From NCBI GenBank assembly GCA_900312665.1, contig ONZQ02000001.1, forward strand, positions 2,333,248-2,397,247: a stretch of DNA of 64,000 bases. The letters are read 5' to 3'. The position numbers were made by a program, and so were the translations under genes. Position 1 is the stretch's first letter; every line of letters begins with the position of its first letter. The notes below the pieces were generated by a model, which worked only from the letters and a program-made list of their open reading frames with translations, made no database searches and was not told the DNA's origin. Of this stretch, positions 48,228 to 60,744 are shown piece by piece. The DNA comes from Cephalotrichum gorgonifer (taxonomy: Eukaryota > Ascomycota > Sordariomycetes > Microascales > Microascaceae).

Positions 48228-49219
48228 GTCCCAGTCCTGCGGAAGGACAGATGGCGCGCCAGCCAAACCTTCACAATACGAATTCGCCGACCTACCCCCT
48301 CTCCCCCATTTTCACCCTCACCACCCACCCTTAACTGGGCTCCAGCCCCTGACTCCCAAGCTGGATTACTTGCAGGGTGTCTCATTGGCAGCTTGTCTCG
48401 CCTCACCCTTTCCATTTTAGCATCATGGTTGATCCTACAGCATTCAACGGCGTTGAAGGGTATATCGTTTTTTTTTTTTACCATCTTTTGATACCCTCAG
48501 GAGATTTCCTCGTGCTCTCTTTCTGTACTTGCATCAGGGCTTCCGGCCCAGTCGTTTGTTTTTTTTTTCCCTTTGGAGGGTCTACCAGGGACTGGTAGTG
48601 TTCAGGACTGGTTTCCTATACTCTGTTTTCCGCTTGGCGCTGGGGGTTCTTACTTTTGATATTCATTCATATTCCAGGTGACAAAAAAAATCAACCATTC
48701 ATTTTCAAGGAATCACTCTCAATATATTCTATGCCCGATGGGGGAATATACTCATGTATCTCCTGTTCTACGTGACTAAAGGCTGACAGCATTTGTTATC
48801 CGCCCCTCAAGACCGAAGAAAGGGGGTGAAGGAAGGGAGGGAGGGAGGGAGAGGAGTTTTTAAAGTGATTGATTATATTCATCATCCATACGTCGTCAAG
48901 AATCTGGAGTTACAAGAAAAAAAAGAAAAGTTGTAATTAAGGCGAACAAGTTCGAACGAGCAAAAAGAAAACAAAACAGCCTCCATTAAAAAAAAAGATC
49001 CCGGAACTCCCCACCCTTTCGGTGCCATTTCCAATGTTTTCTGTTTCCTGAAATGATCCCTGAGCTTTCTGTTTCCATTTTTGGGGGGTTCCTCGATATC
49101 CATCTGTGCGTGTATGTGTATATATATATATATATCTACACCCCCTTTCTGTCGATATCGGGGTAAGGTGTTGGTGATAAGTGGGAGGGGGGTGGAAGAG
49201 AGGTTGATATTAGATAGGA
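48228..49219. other. Convergent 3' region with T runs and a TA microsatellite
   Basis: About 1 kb between two converging genes. T-rich runs at 48465-48480 and 48558-48570, GGGA repeats at 48835-48850, and (TA)n at 49119-49135. Probably both 3' untranslated regions. No gene seen. Confidence 0.5.
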
Positions 49220-52200
49220 TCACCGCTTCCCCTCCGCCGAGTTATGACTAGACGCGTACTGAGCGTCCAGTACCTCCGCCGAGCTCCCGAGCAGGTCGAC
49301 CTGCCGGTCCAGCTCGACCTGGCTGACGCCCCGCCGCGGTACGACGCCGCTCGTCGGCCTGTCCTCGCTCGTCTTCATCCTGTGCAGGTCCATCGGCGTC
49401 AGGCCGTCGCCAATGTCCAGCGACGAGAGGGAGGACTGGTGCTTCAGGGAGTCGGTGCGCTCGAACGGCAGCCGGGATAGCCTCGGGGCGGCATCGTCCG
49501 ATCGGGGGGCGGGGGGCGAGCCGGGCGGCACGAGGTTGAACGAGGGTGCTAGTGACAGGTCGGTCCCGGAGTTCCTCTTCGAGCTCTTCCGCGGAATATC
49601 TGGCACCTCGAGGTCGAATCTGCTCTCCTCGGCATCGATGTCCTCGCCCGGCTCACCCCGTTCGTCTAGGAGCGCCGGCGACTTCGGGGGCCCCTTCTTC
49701 TTCCTCTTAGCTGGCGTGTCCTGCTCGTCGTCGTCTTCCTCCGACTCGATCGGTCCGTTCCTGAGCGTCGACATCGCGACAGGTACGCCCTCTGGTGGCT
49801 CCGGCACCTTCATGGCCTGGGGCATCCTTGCACTCCGCACGACCTCGAACCCCTTGCCCTTCTCCTTGCTCTTGCCGCCGCTGAACAGGCCTGCGAACCA
49901 GCTCTGGGCCGTCGCGACAGGACCCGTCGGATCGGCGGGCCCGGTCCCGAGCTTCCTCCCGGCCCGCTCCGAGTTCAGCGCTGGGCCACGGACGCCGTAG
50001 TAGAAGTCTGACTCTCTCGTCGAGTAATCCGTCCTAGGGCCAAGGCTGGGGGGTGCGGTCAGTCCGTGCGGCGCCGGCGTTGCGCCTTGCGAGAGCCCCG
50101 CGCCGATATCTCCGGCATCTCCGGCCAGTCCACCCGGTCCCTGGCTCAAGCGCGCCGAGTCCGCTATCGAGACGCGATTGTAACTCGCGACCGAGTCGGT
50201 GACGGTTCCGCGCCGCCTTCTCGGCGGTCGGTAGTACGGATCTGCCGCGTCAGCGGCCGTCATCGCGGCTTGGGGTCGACTCGCAGAAGTTGGAGAAGGG
50301 AGGAACGAGAATTGGCTCGCCTCGCCAGGTGTCGTCGGTGTGAATGAGCGACCGGGGGCTCCGGGGTACATGTCTAGGCTATCGACTGCTGACGACGACC
50401 TCTGATGTTTGTTCATTAGAGCGCCGAGGCTGGCAACCGACTCACTCCTAACCCGACCACTAGGCATTGCGTACCCCTGCTTAGAAGTCCGGTCAGTGTC
50501 AAGCATGGCCGCAGTGGAGAGCTGACTATGTCGAGACGGTCCGTGATGGCGTCGCGACATGCGCCGCGACAACTGGCGCATGCCAAGGATCTTGGACAGC
50601 CCTCCTCGTGTAAGTCCTAGGTGGTCGTCGGCTCCAGCGCCGAGAAGCCGGGCCACAACCTCGATTATGGTCTGGATGGCGTTTAGGAAGAAGCCGAATA
50701 CCATGACACACGCGTGAATGAGCAGGATCGTGTAGCCTATCCACCCTCTGGGTGCCTCTACCAGACCTAGCGATGGCGCGAATGCAATCATGAGCAAGAT
50801 TGTTACCAGCCGCAGAACTGAGAACAGCGAGTGGTAGGCATTCATGGACGTTTCGCGGTGGAACGGACGGAAATATATCAGAGTGAGGAGTTGGATGATC
50901 TCGGCGGTTGCAAGAATCGCAATCTGTGCTGTGCCGGATGACTGGAGACCGCCAATGGCGATGCCTCTCAATATGCCCAGGATGATGGGCACCACAGCGA
51001 ACCCGGCCGCCTCGTCAGTGTATGTGTTATACAAGGGCCCATATATCAGCACAGCAGAGAGGTCGTCGAACAGCTCGGACCGAGGTCGCGCCCTGGTGAT
51101 GACGTGCAGAAGCCAACCGACAAAGCCAAGGATTGCGGCCAAGGTGACGGCAGCCAGGCCAACCGAATAGGCGGGGGAGTCGCCGGCGACGACAAGCTGG
51201 AATGTTGACAGCGAGACGATGGGCAGTAGGAAGAGGTTGAACGTGATCCTCACGATATTTCCCAAAGAGAACGGCAGGTTCTTGGATCGAAGATCCTCCT
51301 CGGGTATGGTGCGGATGTAGCGGTACAGCCACTGGAGAAGGAAGCCCAACTGTGTCAGTACGAGGACGCCGCCAATGATGACGAGGAGCCAGACCATCAT
51401 CCCAGGCCATACATCCTCTACTTCTCCCAACCCCACCAACTGGCTATAGCGGCCGAGGCCGCGGGTGCTGTTAGTGACGTAGATCCCATCAACTACGCTC
51501 TGCCACGGCGTCGCCTTGCTCACAAGGGTCTCGTTGAACATCAGGCTTGACCAGGCAACCTGGCTCATAACGGGTTGGTAGAAGCCGGGGTACCTGAGCG
51601 ATAGGCCCCCAGTCAGAGCGGCGAATTGGATATACTGCAAGCAGTCGCCGAAGCCCGGGGTCACCAGGCGGAGAAGGTCGACATCTCGTCCGTGGTTCGA
51701 CGTCCACATGAAAATATCAGTCGTGCCCCAAGGACTATACACAGCGGCGAGCACGGTTGCGAACCCGACGAAGAGGAGGACGATCAAGGGGAGGAAGGTG
51801 AGGAGCCACTCGATGTTGCCGAGGTCTGGCGTTACAGGCACGGAAAGGCAGCCCAAGTTCGTCCGGGCCTGGTCGCCGTATATTATGATAAACGTAACGG
51901 CAAAGGTAGTGAAGGCATATGAGTCAAAGAATTCGTGGGAGAGAGTAAACTGAGGCAAGCTGTCTCGGGGGTCCCTGTAGTTGCGCCTGTCAGCCACGGG
52001 ATAAGGGGACACAAGTCTGAAGTCTAGGTGTACATAGTCATCAGGCTCACTCACAATGCGGTGGTTTCAAACACGGGGCCGAGAGGGCAGACCCCGTTCT
52101 CGAGCGCATCGTTGCAGAAGTCGGCAAGCTTGTTGTAAGGCTCGTAGGTGAGGACGTTGACCCTCCGGATGAGAGTGGTAGCTCTCGGGTCGGCGTTGTT

Positions 52201-52653
52201 GGGCTCAGGCTCCCGTATGATCTTGCCGCGTGTTACGGACGTATCAGACCAGTCGCTGTGGCCGGCGGCAGGTAAATCGACGCCCTCGACAGAGCCCGTC
52301 ACATTTCCCCAGGCAGTGACACGAAGACCGTGGCTCTCGTTTTCCGTGTCGAAGACGGCATCCACATACAGAGGGACCCATTGTAAGGGCTGGGGAGTAT
52401 GATCTTTATAGCTCGTTGGTAGGCAGTTGTCAAAGGTAACGGCGACGGCCTGAGCCGGATGGGGTAGTAAGACGACGAGGACGAGGAGGAGCGTCGCGAG
52501 GAGGGATCGGGGAGGAAGCGATCGCAAGGGTGATGAGGTCGGTGACCTGGGTCCCGGTTTCCGGTCGGTCGAGGCGAAATCAGGGCCCGAAGTTCCGGGC
52601 AGGGCAGAGCGCAGGCTCTCTATCGTAACGAGCGGCGGGATGGATGCGGTCAT
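49220..52653 (-). CDS. TRP-like ion channel / Flc family (ML-like plus TRP domain)
   Basis: Fungal membrane protein of the Flc/Pkd2 group, implicated in flavin or FAD transport and calcium homeostasis at the ER or cell surface. Exon 1 52653..52055 and exon 2 51974..49220 give 1117 residues. Start taken at 52653; 52749 is also in frame and adds 32 residues. Residues about 51-69 form a signal sequence ending in AQA; the lumenal ML-like domain follows (FDNCLPTSYKDHTPQPLQWV, FCNDALENGVCPLGP). The TRP domain shows FSPWGTTDIF-type, VTPGFGDCLQYIQF and about eight hydrophobic helices. The last about 430 residues are a polar cytoplasmic tail with Ser-rich and acidic stretches. Three in-frame acceptors exist (51981, 51974, 51961 area); the middle one fits a GCTGAC branch site best. 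Confidence 0.88.
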
Positions 52654-55600
52654 TGTCGAAGCTCCATGGCGTTGGGAGGTGCAGGGTTCGGGATTCGAGG
52701 CGCGACTAGAGGGCGAAGTGTATTGGTGTGGAAGGCCATGGGCGCGCATGATGGCGAGGACGTCTTGGGCAACTGACCCGGGTGCGCCAGACGGTGAGGA
52801 GCATAGAGAAGAGGAGGCGAGTGGGGATGGCTACCAGGCCGACATCGTAGTTGGGATAATTGGATTAGGGGGGCGGCTCGGCAGAAACGAGAGAATATGA
52901 ATTGAATAGTTGGTGAGAGAACTGTGGTAAAAATGAGGGAAGAGGAGAGGCCAGCAATGCGGCGCCACGGCCTTCTGGAGGTTATCCAAAACAACGCTGA
53001 GGGGAGGTGGGATGAGGAAAAAGAAGCAGGCATCGAGCGTCTCGCCGACGTTGGTTGGGACGGATTTCTCGGTCAGGTTAATAATAATAATACGACTAAC
53101 TACAGGTACGATGGGACTGGTAACTGGTGCGTTTAGGCCAAGCTTGGGCGTGACGGGGATAGCATGGGTGACTTGTACATCTTTAGAAGTACTCAATAGT
53201 GTGCATTTACAGGCTAAGGATACCTAGGCTGGTTGGGACTAGGCCGTACCTCGCAGTACCCTGTCGGTATTACAGTGGCATTGGTTGTACTTGCAAGTAC
53301 AAATATTCGGTTAGTGGGCGCAGCTACGGCAGGAAATTAATAGGTAGTCCGCGCCAAGGCGAGACGAATTTGTTTCTCCTCCGGTCTATCTCCTATACTA
53401 GGCATCCTTCGACTCCCGAGGTACGAGTAAGTAGGTACGAGTACTCGAATGTTGTAATTATCGCCTTTACTTGTGCTCGAGATCTTTGACAATCCTATCG
53501 ACACCAGCTTTCAACAGATATATCTCTCCCTCTCTCCTTTCAAGCTCGGAGGGAGTCTGGACCGGAAACATTGGGCGGTATGCTGTACGACTTGTGCAGA
53601 TAGCTAGATAGAGTGTCCATATCACCCGCTACTTACTGCTCGTACATACATGTAGTCACGCCTGTATACTAATAATATGTATGATCCGGCCGCAATTCCG
53701 CCCAGCCAGCATAACATTAATCCCCGTTGAAAGCAATATGTCCGCAAGTGACAAGCAGTCCGTTGTCAACGCAATCTACAAGTACGTACCTATTAGCTAC
53801 AACTACGGAGTACCGAGGGATGGATGAGCTGCAAACATGGGCCCGCCAAGAACCCGTCTGGGGCTGAAACGGAATCCCAGCCGCCTGGAGTTTTCCGGGA
53901 TGACGTGCACCGGGAAAGGTACAGTAGTAGGCATTACTACTTGTACTCCGTATAAGCACGGGCACGCTCCGTATTTTAGGGCGGGCAAGCCGACTATTAG
54001 GAGACGACCCGCTGTGGAAGGGTCGAGCCGGCTTGTGACTGTAAAAATGTAGTACTCTAAAGCACGGACCCAAGTAGGGTAATATGGAACTATCGCGGGT
54101 TCAACAAGAAAGCAGAATCACTCGGCTCGCCTCTTGCCAGCACGTACCGATCTTTGTGTCGAGATCGCCATGATCGGAGGGCTGGACGACAGCACACATC
54201 CATCCCCGAAAGAAAAAAGAAGAAAAGAAGATAAGCCGGCTGAGCCCTAGCAAATGCGCGCATCAGCCTAGACCCAGGCCCAGGCCCAGGCCCACATTGC
54301 TAGCTAGGCCCTGTTCGAGCCGCATCGGGTAATAATACGAGGTTTTCCGTGTGGAATGCGGATCGAAGAGCGACTTTTCAGCCATGCACTAATACACCTA
54401 CATCATAACACATGTATTACTCGTATTCCACGGGGAAGCTAGCTGTGGAAAAAGCGCTGAAGACCGCACGGGCCAGGCCGAAATACAAGGGTCTCCCTGC
54501 CATCTTGCCCTGGAGGGGGGAAGCCACCGCCGCGTCTCAGCTCAACTGTGGAGCTTGTATCCGTACGGCCTGGCACTTGTACCTTGACCTGTACAAGTAC
54601 AAGCATATCTCACCTGCCCTACCCTACCCGTACTAAAAATGTAGGTTAGGAATCCGGCTCAAGCAGTCACCTTTTGGGGACGGGACACCTTCAGCAGGAC
54701 GAATATCCTGCGAGGGCAGAATGCAGCTTCATGGGCCGCCTTCCAATACGAGTACTTGGTACGACTAAAGAGCTGCATCTTGTTAACCTCCGGATCACCC
54801 TCCTATTTGTAGATCCTGACCTCCCATTCTCCCTCTGGTACATGTACTGACAAAGGGGGAGTGCGAGTGCGAGTACGAGTACGAGTATGGGTACGTGGTT
54901 GTTACGGAGTAATACCCGTACCAGTACTTACTGCCCCCGTCACAGATAGTGGCATTGGCAGGGTCCTGAGACCAATTGCCGGGCAGGCAGGTCTCAGCAC
55001 CAGCTGCTCAGCCACCCGCCCTGCAGAGCCCATGCTTGCCATTTCCTAAAAATAGAGCAAGCTCGCCGCGCCCATGATGCACTGTCTGCCCCAGCAACAA
55101 CAGCCGCCCCACCATTCAAGTTCCAGTTGTATGTAGGTTCTTTCCCCATCCAGAGCAAAGCTTGCACAGAGTCAGCCTGTTAAGGGCAAGATCATTCCAT
55201 CCATGCTGCGCGACCTCGCGTTGTGACTTGTACGAGTAACGCCAGGCGACAGGCAGGCATGGTCAGAGACGGGACAAGGCCACAGCTTCGAGAATGTACC
55301 CAACACAACCTACCTGTCTACCTACCCCAGTACCCCAGATGGAACATGGTGGAACAAAAGGTCTGTTCGAGCTATCAGTAAGACGAAGAAGCACTTGGAT
55401 GTGACTGGCTCGCCTCATGCCAAATCCTGTTTTCTTATAACCACGTCACACTCGTACGAGCGTGTAGGTCTGCTTGAAACACGACGATGCCTCTCTTCAA
55501 CGTGCTGGTACCGGACTGGTCGACTTCTCACTTTAGCGCAGTAGTAAATCCAATAACCTATAGCCTATTGGTATATAAGACGCTCGTCGGCTCATGGTAT

Positions 55601-57094
55601 CATATATTAATTCCACCGGACATCGTCGGGGTTGCCCACTTGTAAACACCGGGGCCCTGAACGACACCGAGACTGCCCAGACATCACGATAGGAAGCCTC
55701 CACCGCGAACGCCGGACTATGTGGTAATAACAGTATCCAAAACACAGCACCCGACCCATTCTCCTCCGAGCCAGAACCGAAACCATGAGCCAGTTCCCAC
55801 TCCCCACTCTCCATCTCCACTCCCCACTCCCCACTGCGCCCACCCGAGCCCTAAACAAGACAGAGAATCCTTGAAAGCGCGTTTACGAGTTTTAGCGCAG
55901 CCACCCATTGAATACGAGCCCGAACGTCCTTCTAAGGTCTCGGCCTGCTTAACCCCCCACTAACTAACACGACCCCCCAGCCAGTCGTCCCACCTGTCAA
56001 AGTCCAAGCAAGGCGCTCTCCCCGTCCGTACCCGGGGTGGGATGAACCGTTCGTCCCCGGAAACGTGCGGCGCATTACGAGGGTGGACCACTACCAGAAA
56101 TACTACTACGAGAACGTACTTGTAATTGGTACTCGGGAATTCATTGTTTCGGAGCCCCCGTCCAGCATCCCTTCCACAACGCTGGGGAAAGACTCGGGAG
56201 GACTTTACTTGAGCTACTAGATGACGCCTACGACGACTAGGAAGCATGGCGGGTGGTTGAAGACGTACTCGAAACGCCCACAGCCCTCCCAGGCCGCCTA
56301 GCAAAGTAATCCCTCCGGGCACTTGTATCACCAGGTCGTACTTCCTGGATGTTTCCTGTTCACAAAGAGGCTCAGCAGCAAGAAAGTGGGCCCATGAAGC
56401 ATACGGCCGAATTCAACACACGCCAAGACCCAATCATTGAGGCCTGGTTCCCCCCCTCTATGTGTCCTCGTATATCCCTACCCAACCTCTCCGAGCCCAT
56501 GATGACGTACCCGCTTCCAACTTCAAGGTCGATCGCTCCCGTAGCGGATCCCTTCCCCTGGACCACAGACCACCACGCGATGATCCATCACCCTTCATCA
56601 AGAAGTTAACCTTGCCCTTGATACAACCCCCACCGGGCTCTCCTACCCCTAAGTCTCGTAAGGCGCAGACAAACAGGCACGGGCACGGGTCCCGTACCTT
56701 TCGCACTCTTCGTCTCAGTGGGCGGCTGCTCCCCGCCCTGCAGATCTATGGCGAATTCAACAAGGCCATCGCAAGAATACGAGCTCCAGCAACAGGGACG
56801 GGCCCATTCACCAACACGGCCGGAAAGGAGGCAACCACAGTGCGAGGCCGCCTGCGTCGTTTTAAGTCCCCAGAAGCTATCCCCTTCACCTCGACTCCAA
56901 CCAGGACGCGACTGAGGTTCAAGAAATATTCATTCCGGCCTCTGCTCTATCATGTAAGTATGCTTTGCTTGTACTTGCCGACTCATGCCCAGCACTCACT
57001 CCTTAAACCATATTCGCCATTAGTCCCAGCCCGTTTTGTTCCATAACATGGATCCCTGCATAACTGTCTCCCTTCACCTCAGGCTACTGTACAT
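52654..57094. other. 4.4-kb intergenic region upstream of the TRP/Flc gene
   Basis: Holds the TRP/Flc promoter and the MutL-gene 3' flank. Contains GTACTTGTAC/TACGAGTA-like motifs (53285-53300, 53420-53440, 54590-54602, 54755-54765, 54860-54895), and an AGGCCC run at about 54282-54300. A 194-codon plus-strand frame ending near 57046 has no usable ATG at its 5' end. No gene is called. Confidence 0.45.
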
Positions 57095-59797
57095 CTAACA
57101 ACTAGATTTCCCCTTCACCTGGCTTCGGAGATTCAATTTCAAATCGTAGCAGGTACCAGTAGTTTTCAGCAACCACTCCCCGAGCACCGTCTGAATCCGG
57201 TGCTGGGCATCCGTAGCCTCCTCAAGGTCGTCCGGTAGCCCGGTCTTGGAAGTACCCGTAGATATGTAGCTATCGATGTGGATTAGATTGAACACTGAGG
57301 ATCGGATGTCAGCATGGCTCGTAGAGACGTCGAGAGAAGCCGTGTGCATCTCCAGGTCCACTGGTATGGCTTCCAGAGGTAACAGCGCACTCTTCGTCCT
57401 TCTCAAAATCCTTCCAGCCCTCCTATCTCTCGACATGGATCTCCGTCGCTTCATCAGGTACTTCCGAGGATCACTCTGGTTGGAAAACTCATCCGTAATG
57501 CCGCCATCCACGATAGAGCGCCTCCCTGCCTCCAAGACACCTAGATCATTGGCATCCAGGGTGGGGGCCGGTGAAGCCCTACCCAAGGCTAGCACGTCTC
57601 CTATGAAGATATCTGCCACGGAAACGAGTGGTGGGCTCATGAATGGGCCAAGGAGACCACCAGGCGTATTTGGGCGCTGGAGTGGCATCAAGTTCGTCGG
57701 CCCCATACACGAGTCCCAGGGCAGACGACTTTCAGCCTGGTGCTCTATGTAAAGAGGGTCTAACATTTCCCGATCGAGAGATGCGATGTGCCTCTGATTT
57801 TGTTGGAGTCGTTCGCGTGGACGGGAGGCTTCTGGTTGGAGACCCCGCGGGGCGGACATCGTGAGCGGCTTGAATCGTGGAAGGATACTCCTCTGGCATA
57901 AAGGTTTACTCGTATCTGAGGGAGGAGGAGTCTGTAGCGCCCATACTTGCGGGGGCGCCAGTGTCCGAGGTGGTGTACACATAGCAGCACAGTTTTGGTG
58001 GGTGTCCAGGCTGGGACTGATTGGGAATACCGCCCTAGAACAGGAGGGGTGAGAGACAGGCACCGCAATGTCATCACTTTCAGAATCATCTAGTGCCGGT
58101 CCGCCCTCGTTGACCTTCGGAAAGTGGTGCTGTTGTTTCGCTCCCGCGCTTTTAGCGGCAATCGTCCACGGATTCGGAGAATCGGCCTCGGGAGTAAACT
58201 GACCGGGAAGCCGTGAGTTTTCTCCCGATTCCTTGCTTCTCATGTGATGGGTCGGTGGGGTTGTTCCTCCACCCTCTCCCAGGATATCGGCTTCGTCGTT
58301 TTGCTTTTGCCCTCTTCGGACCGCCGTTTTTCGTAACTGGTCAATCACTGATGTGACAGTTGTTTGTGGCACGTCGTCATCGTCACATGGAGTTGACATG
58401 TCGACAAGACAAACGGTCTCGGGCTTGATGTTGCCCTCACCCGAATATATGGAGGCAGGCCCCTCGTCTGGAGGATAACCCAGCTTGCTGTTCCTAAATG
58501 GCACGACCTCGGAGTCACGCTCGGAGTCGTCGAGTGAAGGGCTCAGAGGATCGAGGAACGATGAATTGTCGTCTCCGATGGCGAAAGTCTCGAGAGCCTG
58601 AAGATCTTCTGGTGTCAGTTCGTCAAGTTCACCAGCATCACTTCCCGCCGGACCGCTCTCGGCTTCGGCCAATGCATAGCTGACATCAAGCAGTTCCTCA
58701 ATAACTTTTAATACCCTCGGCTCATCCGTAAACATAACCTCATCCTTTGCAGGGGACAGATTAATGTCATAAGATCCAGGCGGACACCGAATGTCAAGCT
58801 GGATGAATGGGCTGGAAAGTCCAGATCCGGCGCCTTGACGACGACAGAGAGAGCCCAAACGGGCTTTGAACATTGACACGATCTTCTTTATGGCCCCACG
58901 TCCTGGAGCAACTGGTCTTCCGTCAACAGAGATGAAAGTGCCCTTTCCACAAATCGCGGAGAGATCGGCATCTTGTTTGGGTAAGAAAGCATCTACCGTA
59001 ATCCGGGAGATTTCGTGGTCTGTCAGCTCCTCGATAAGCTTGTCATGGGGAGCGGACGTTGTCTCAATCAACGTTACGCCGACACACTGGGGGGCAAGGT
59101 CATTGCCAAAGATCTGAAAGACCGCTTCTCGAACGTTGGGAGCCCCGACTGGAGAGTAGCTCCAGGAACCCCTAGGGTCGCCGAGGACACAGAACGAGAT
59201 TCGTATGTGGGGCCTTGCCAGGGCATAGGCCGTCAGGAGGAGCTTTATGCCGGCTGTCGATTTCAGGAAGTTTTCGACGGCCATCCGTTTCCTGACGGGG
59301 ATGCCGGCAAATAGATGTTGGATCCGAACCGTAGTCCCAACGGGTGCCGGGACGAGGTCATGCTTCTTGACGCCTCCCTCTTTCTGTTCAAGGCGGACGC
59401 GATGCCCAACCTTTTCCCCAGCTGTTCGGGTAGTTATGATGACTTCTGCGAAGGAGTTTGCAGCTGCTAGGGCCTCGCCCCTGAAGCCAAGGCTTGTCCC
59501 TCCGACCCGCGGCAGGTCCTGAAATTCCCTCAGTTTGCTAGTGTGGGCTCGGCGCCCAAGAGCGCCGAAATCATCCACATGGATGCCGACGCCGTTATCT
59601 TGCACTTCGATCTGATCCACACCGTTCCGTGCGATCTGAACTTTGATTGTAGTTGATTTAGCATCAATGGCATTGTCCACCAGCTCCTTGACGAGAGACG
59701 CGGGAGTGACAACCAGAGCGGATGCCCGAAGCAGGAGGGCTGCTTTCTTGCCAAGGGGTTGGATAGGCATTGAGAAAGTCGGTTCCCGGATGGACAT
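57095..59797 (-). CDS. MutL-family DNA mismatch repair protein, Mlh2/Pms1-like
   Basis: Nuclear GHKL ATPase of the MutL family. A single open frame of 900 codons; ATGs at 59797 and 59770 are both possible starts. ATPase motifs are intact: ELVDNAIDA (Glu38, Asn42), DNGVGI at 68-72, GFRGEAL at 104-110 and GTTV. The transducer region includes the FISVDGRPV motif and SPAKDEV. The opening (PIQPLGKKAALLLRASALVV) is more like the Mlh2 type than Mlh1 or Pms1. Residues about 390-800 are poorly conserved and look disordered. I see neither the DQHA-x2-E-x4-E endonuclease motif of Pms1/Mlh3 nor a typical Mlh1 C-terminus, so it may be a non-nucleolytic partner in mismatch repair or gene conversion. No intron is evident. 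Confidence 0.85.
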   Translation of the reverse strand: MSIREPTFSMPIQPLGKKAALLLRASALVVTPASLVKELVDNAIDAKSTTIKVQIARNGVDQIEVQDNGVGIHVDDFGALGRRAHTSKLREFQDLPRVGGTSLGFRGEALAAANSFAEVIITTRTAGEKVGHRVRLEQKEGGVKKHDLVPAPVGTTVRIQHLFAGIPVRKRMAVENFLKSTAGIKLLLTAYALARPHIRISFCVLGDPRGSWSYSPVGAPNVREAVFQIFGNDLAPQCVGVTLIETTSAPHDKLIEELTDHEISRITVDAFLPKQDADLSAICGKGTFISVDGRPVAPGRGAIKKIVSMFKARLGSLCRRQGAGSGLSSPFIQLDIRCPPGSYDINLSPAKDEVMFTDEPRVLKVIEELLDVSYALAEAESGPAGSDAGELDELTPEDLQALETFAIGDDNSSFLDPLSPSLDDSERDSEVVPFRNSKLGYPPDEGPASIYSGEGNIKPETVCLVDMSTPCDDDDVPQTTVTSVIDQLRKTAVRRGQKQNDEADILGEGGGTTPPTHHMRSKESGENSRLPGQFTPEADSPNPWTIAAKSAGAKQQHHFPKVNEGGPALDDSESDDIAVPVSHPSCSRAVFPISPSLDTHQNCAAMCTPPRTLAPPQVWALQTPPPSDTSKPLCQRSILPRFKPLTMSAPRGLQPEASRPRERLQQNQRHIASLDREMLDPLYIEHQAESRLPWDSCMGPTNLMPLQRPNTPGGLLGPFMSPPLVSVADIFIGDVLALGRASPAPTLDANDLGVLEAGRRSIVDGGITDEFSNQSDPRKYLMKRRRSMSRDRRAGRILRRTKSALLPLEAIPVDLEMHTASLDVSTSHADIRSSVFNLIHIDSYISTGTSKTGLPDDLEEATDAQHRIQTVLGEWLLKTTGTCYDLKLNLRSQVKGKSSC

Positions 59798-60744
59798 AAG
59801 AGATCAATACGTAAACATAGGCAAGGGGACACAAGCATATGGCCATTCAGACGTAGCAATGGGCCAATCTAATACTCGAAAGAAGCTGACTTGCTCTGAA
59901 GGACGGGAACTTCAAAGAAAGCAGCCACAGCAAGATGGAAGATAGCCGTACGTTACAACGGTAGATTGAGCACTCATCATGGTGGATGACACTGAAATTG
60001 CTAAAGGCATCAATGAGCCCCGCACAGCTCGCGGAAGGTGCCACACACCCTAATGATCTGATCATCTTGACTTTGCCGGGAGCACTGATCTCGGTAGAAT
60101 ATCATCATGGGGTGTGTGTCCTTGAGAGAGGGAAGGTAGGGTCGGTAGGAGGGAAGCTGCGGTGCAGTTAAGGTGGGAAGGTCCCCATGCCACTATATGA
60201 GACCTGGAGAAAAATGGGCCCAAATAATCACATGTAATCTAGCTAGAGATGTAGATTGGAAGGCACGTTGGGGGAGGGCTCATATTCACGCACACGAGGG
60301 AGCTGCTGCCTGGACCTTGTGACAAGATGGATGGCGTGGACGGCATCTAGCAGGAAGGCACCTCAAGTTGACTAGAACACCGGGGTTATAACAAGTGTAT
60401 CGTGATAGTGTGTCTAATCAGTAATCTCAAATCCATGATGGTACGTACGCTAGAATAAAAAGAGTATGGTAGGCGCATCCACGTAGGGCAGAAATGCTGG
60501 ATGTTGAACTCAACAGGACGACGGTTCTTCAAGCAGGTTAGTTTTGAAATGGTAGTAAATGCTTTGTGGATGGCATCTCAGCTTCCCTGTCGTACTCATA
60601 ATCGTCCTCCACTCTGATCCCTGGGCCTGCGTAGATGGCGCGGGAGACGGGACAGGGGGATGGGGAAAGTTCTAAATATACACACTACGGCGCATGGTGG
60701 CCGGGGGAAATCAGATCTTTGATGGCGACGGGCGCGGAGAGCGG
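59798..60744. other. Intergenic: MutL-gene promoter and splicing-factor 3' flank
   Basis: About 950 bp between two minus-strand genes. It should contain the promoter of the MutL gene and the 3' UTR of the PWI/SR gene. No further gene recognised. Confidence 0.5.

Noticed and set aside
56460..57046. 194-codon plus-strand frame
   Set aside because: No ATG near its 5' end and no domain; composition is Arg/Pro-rich as in chance frames.
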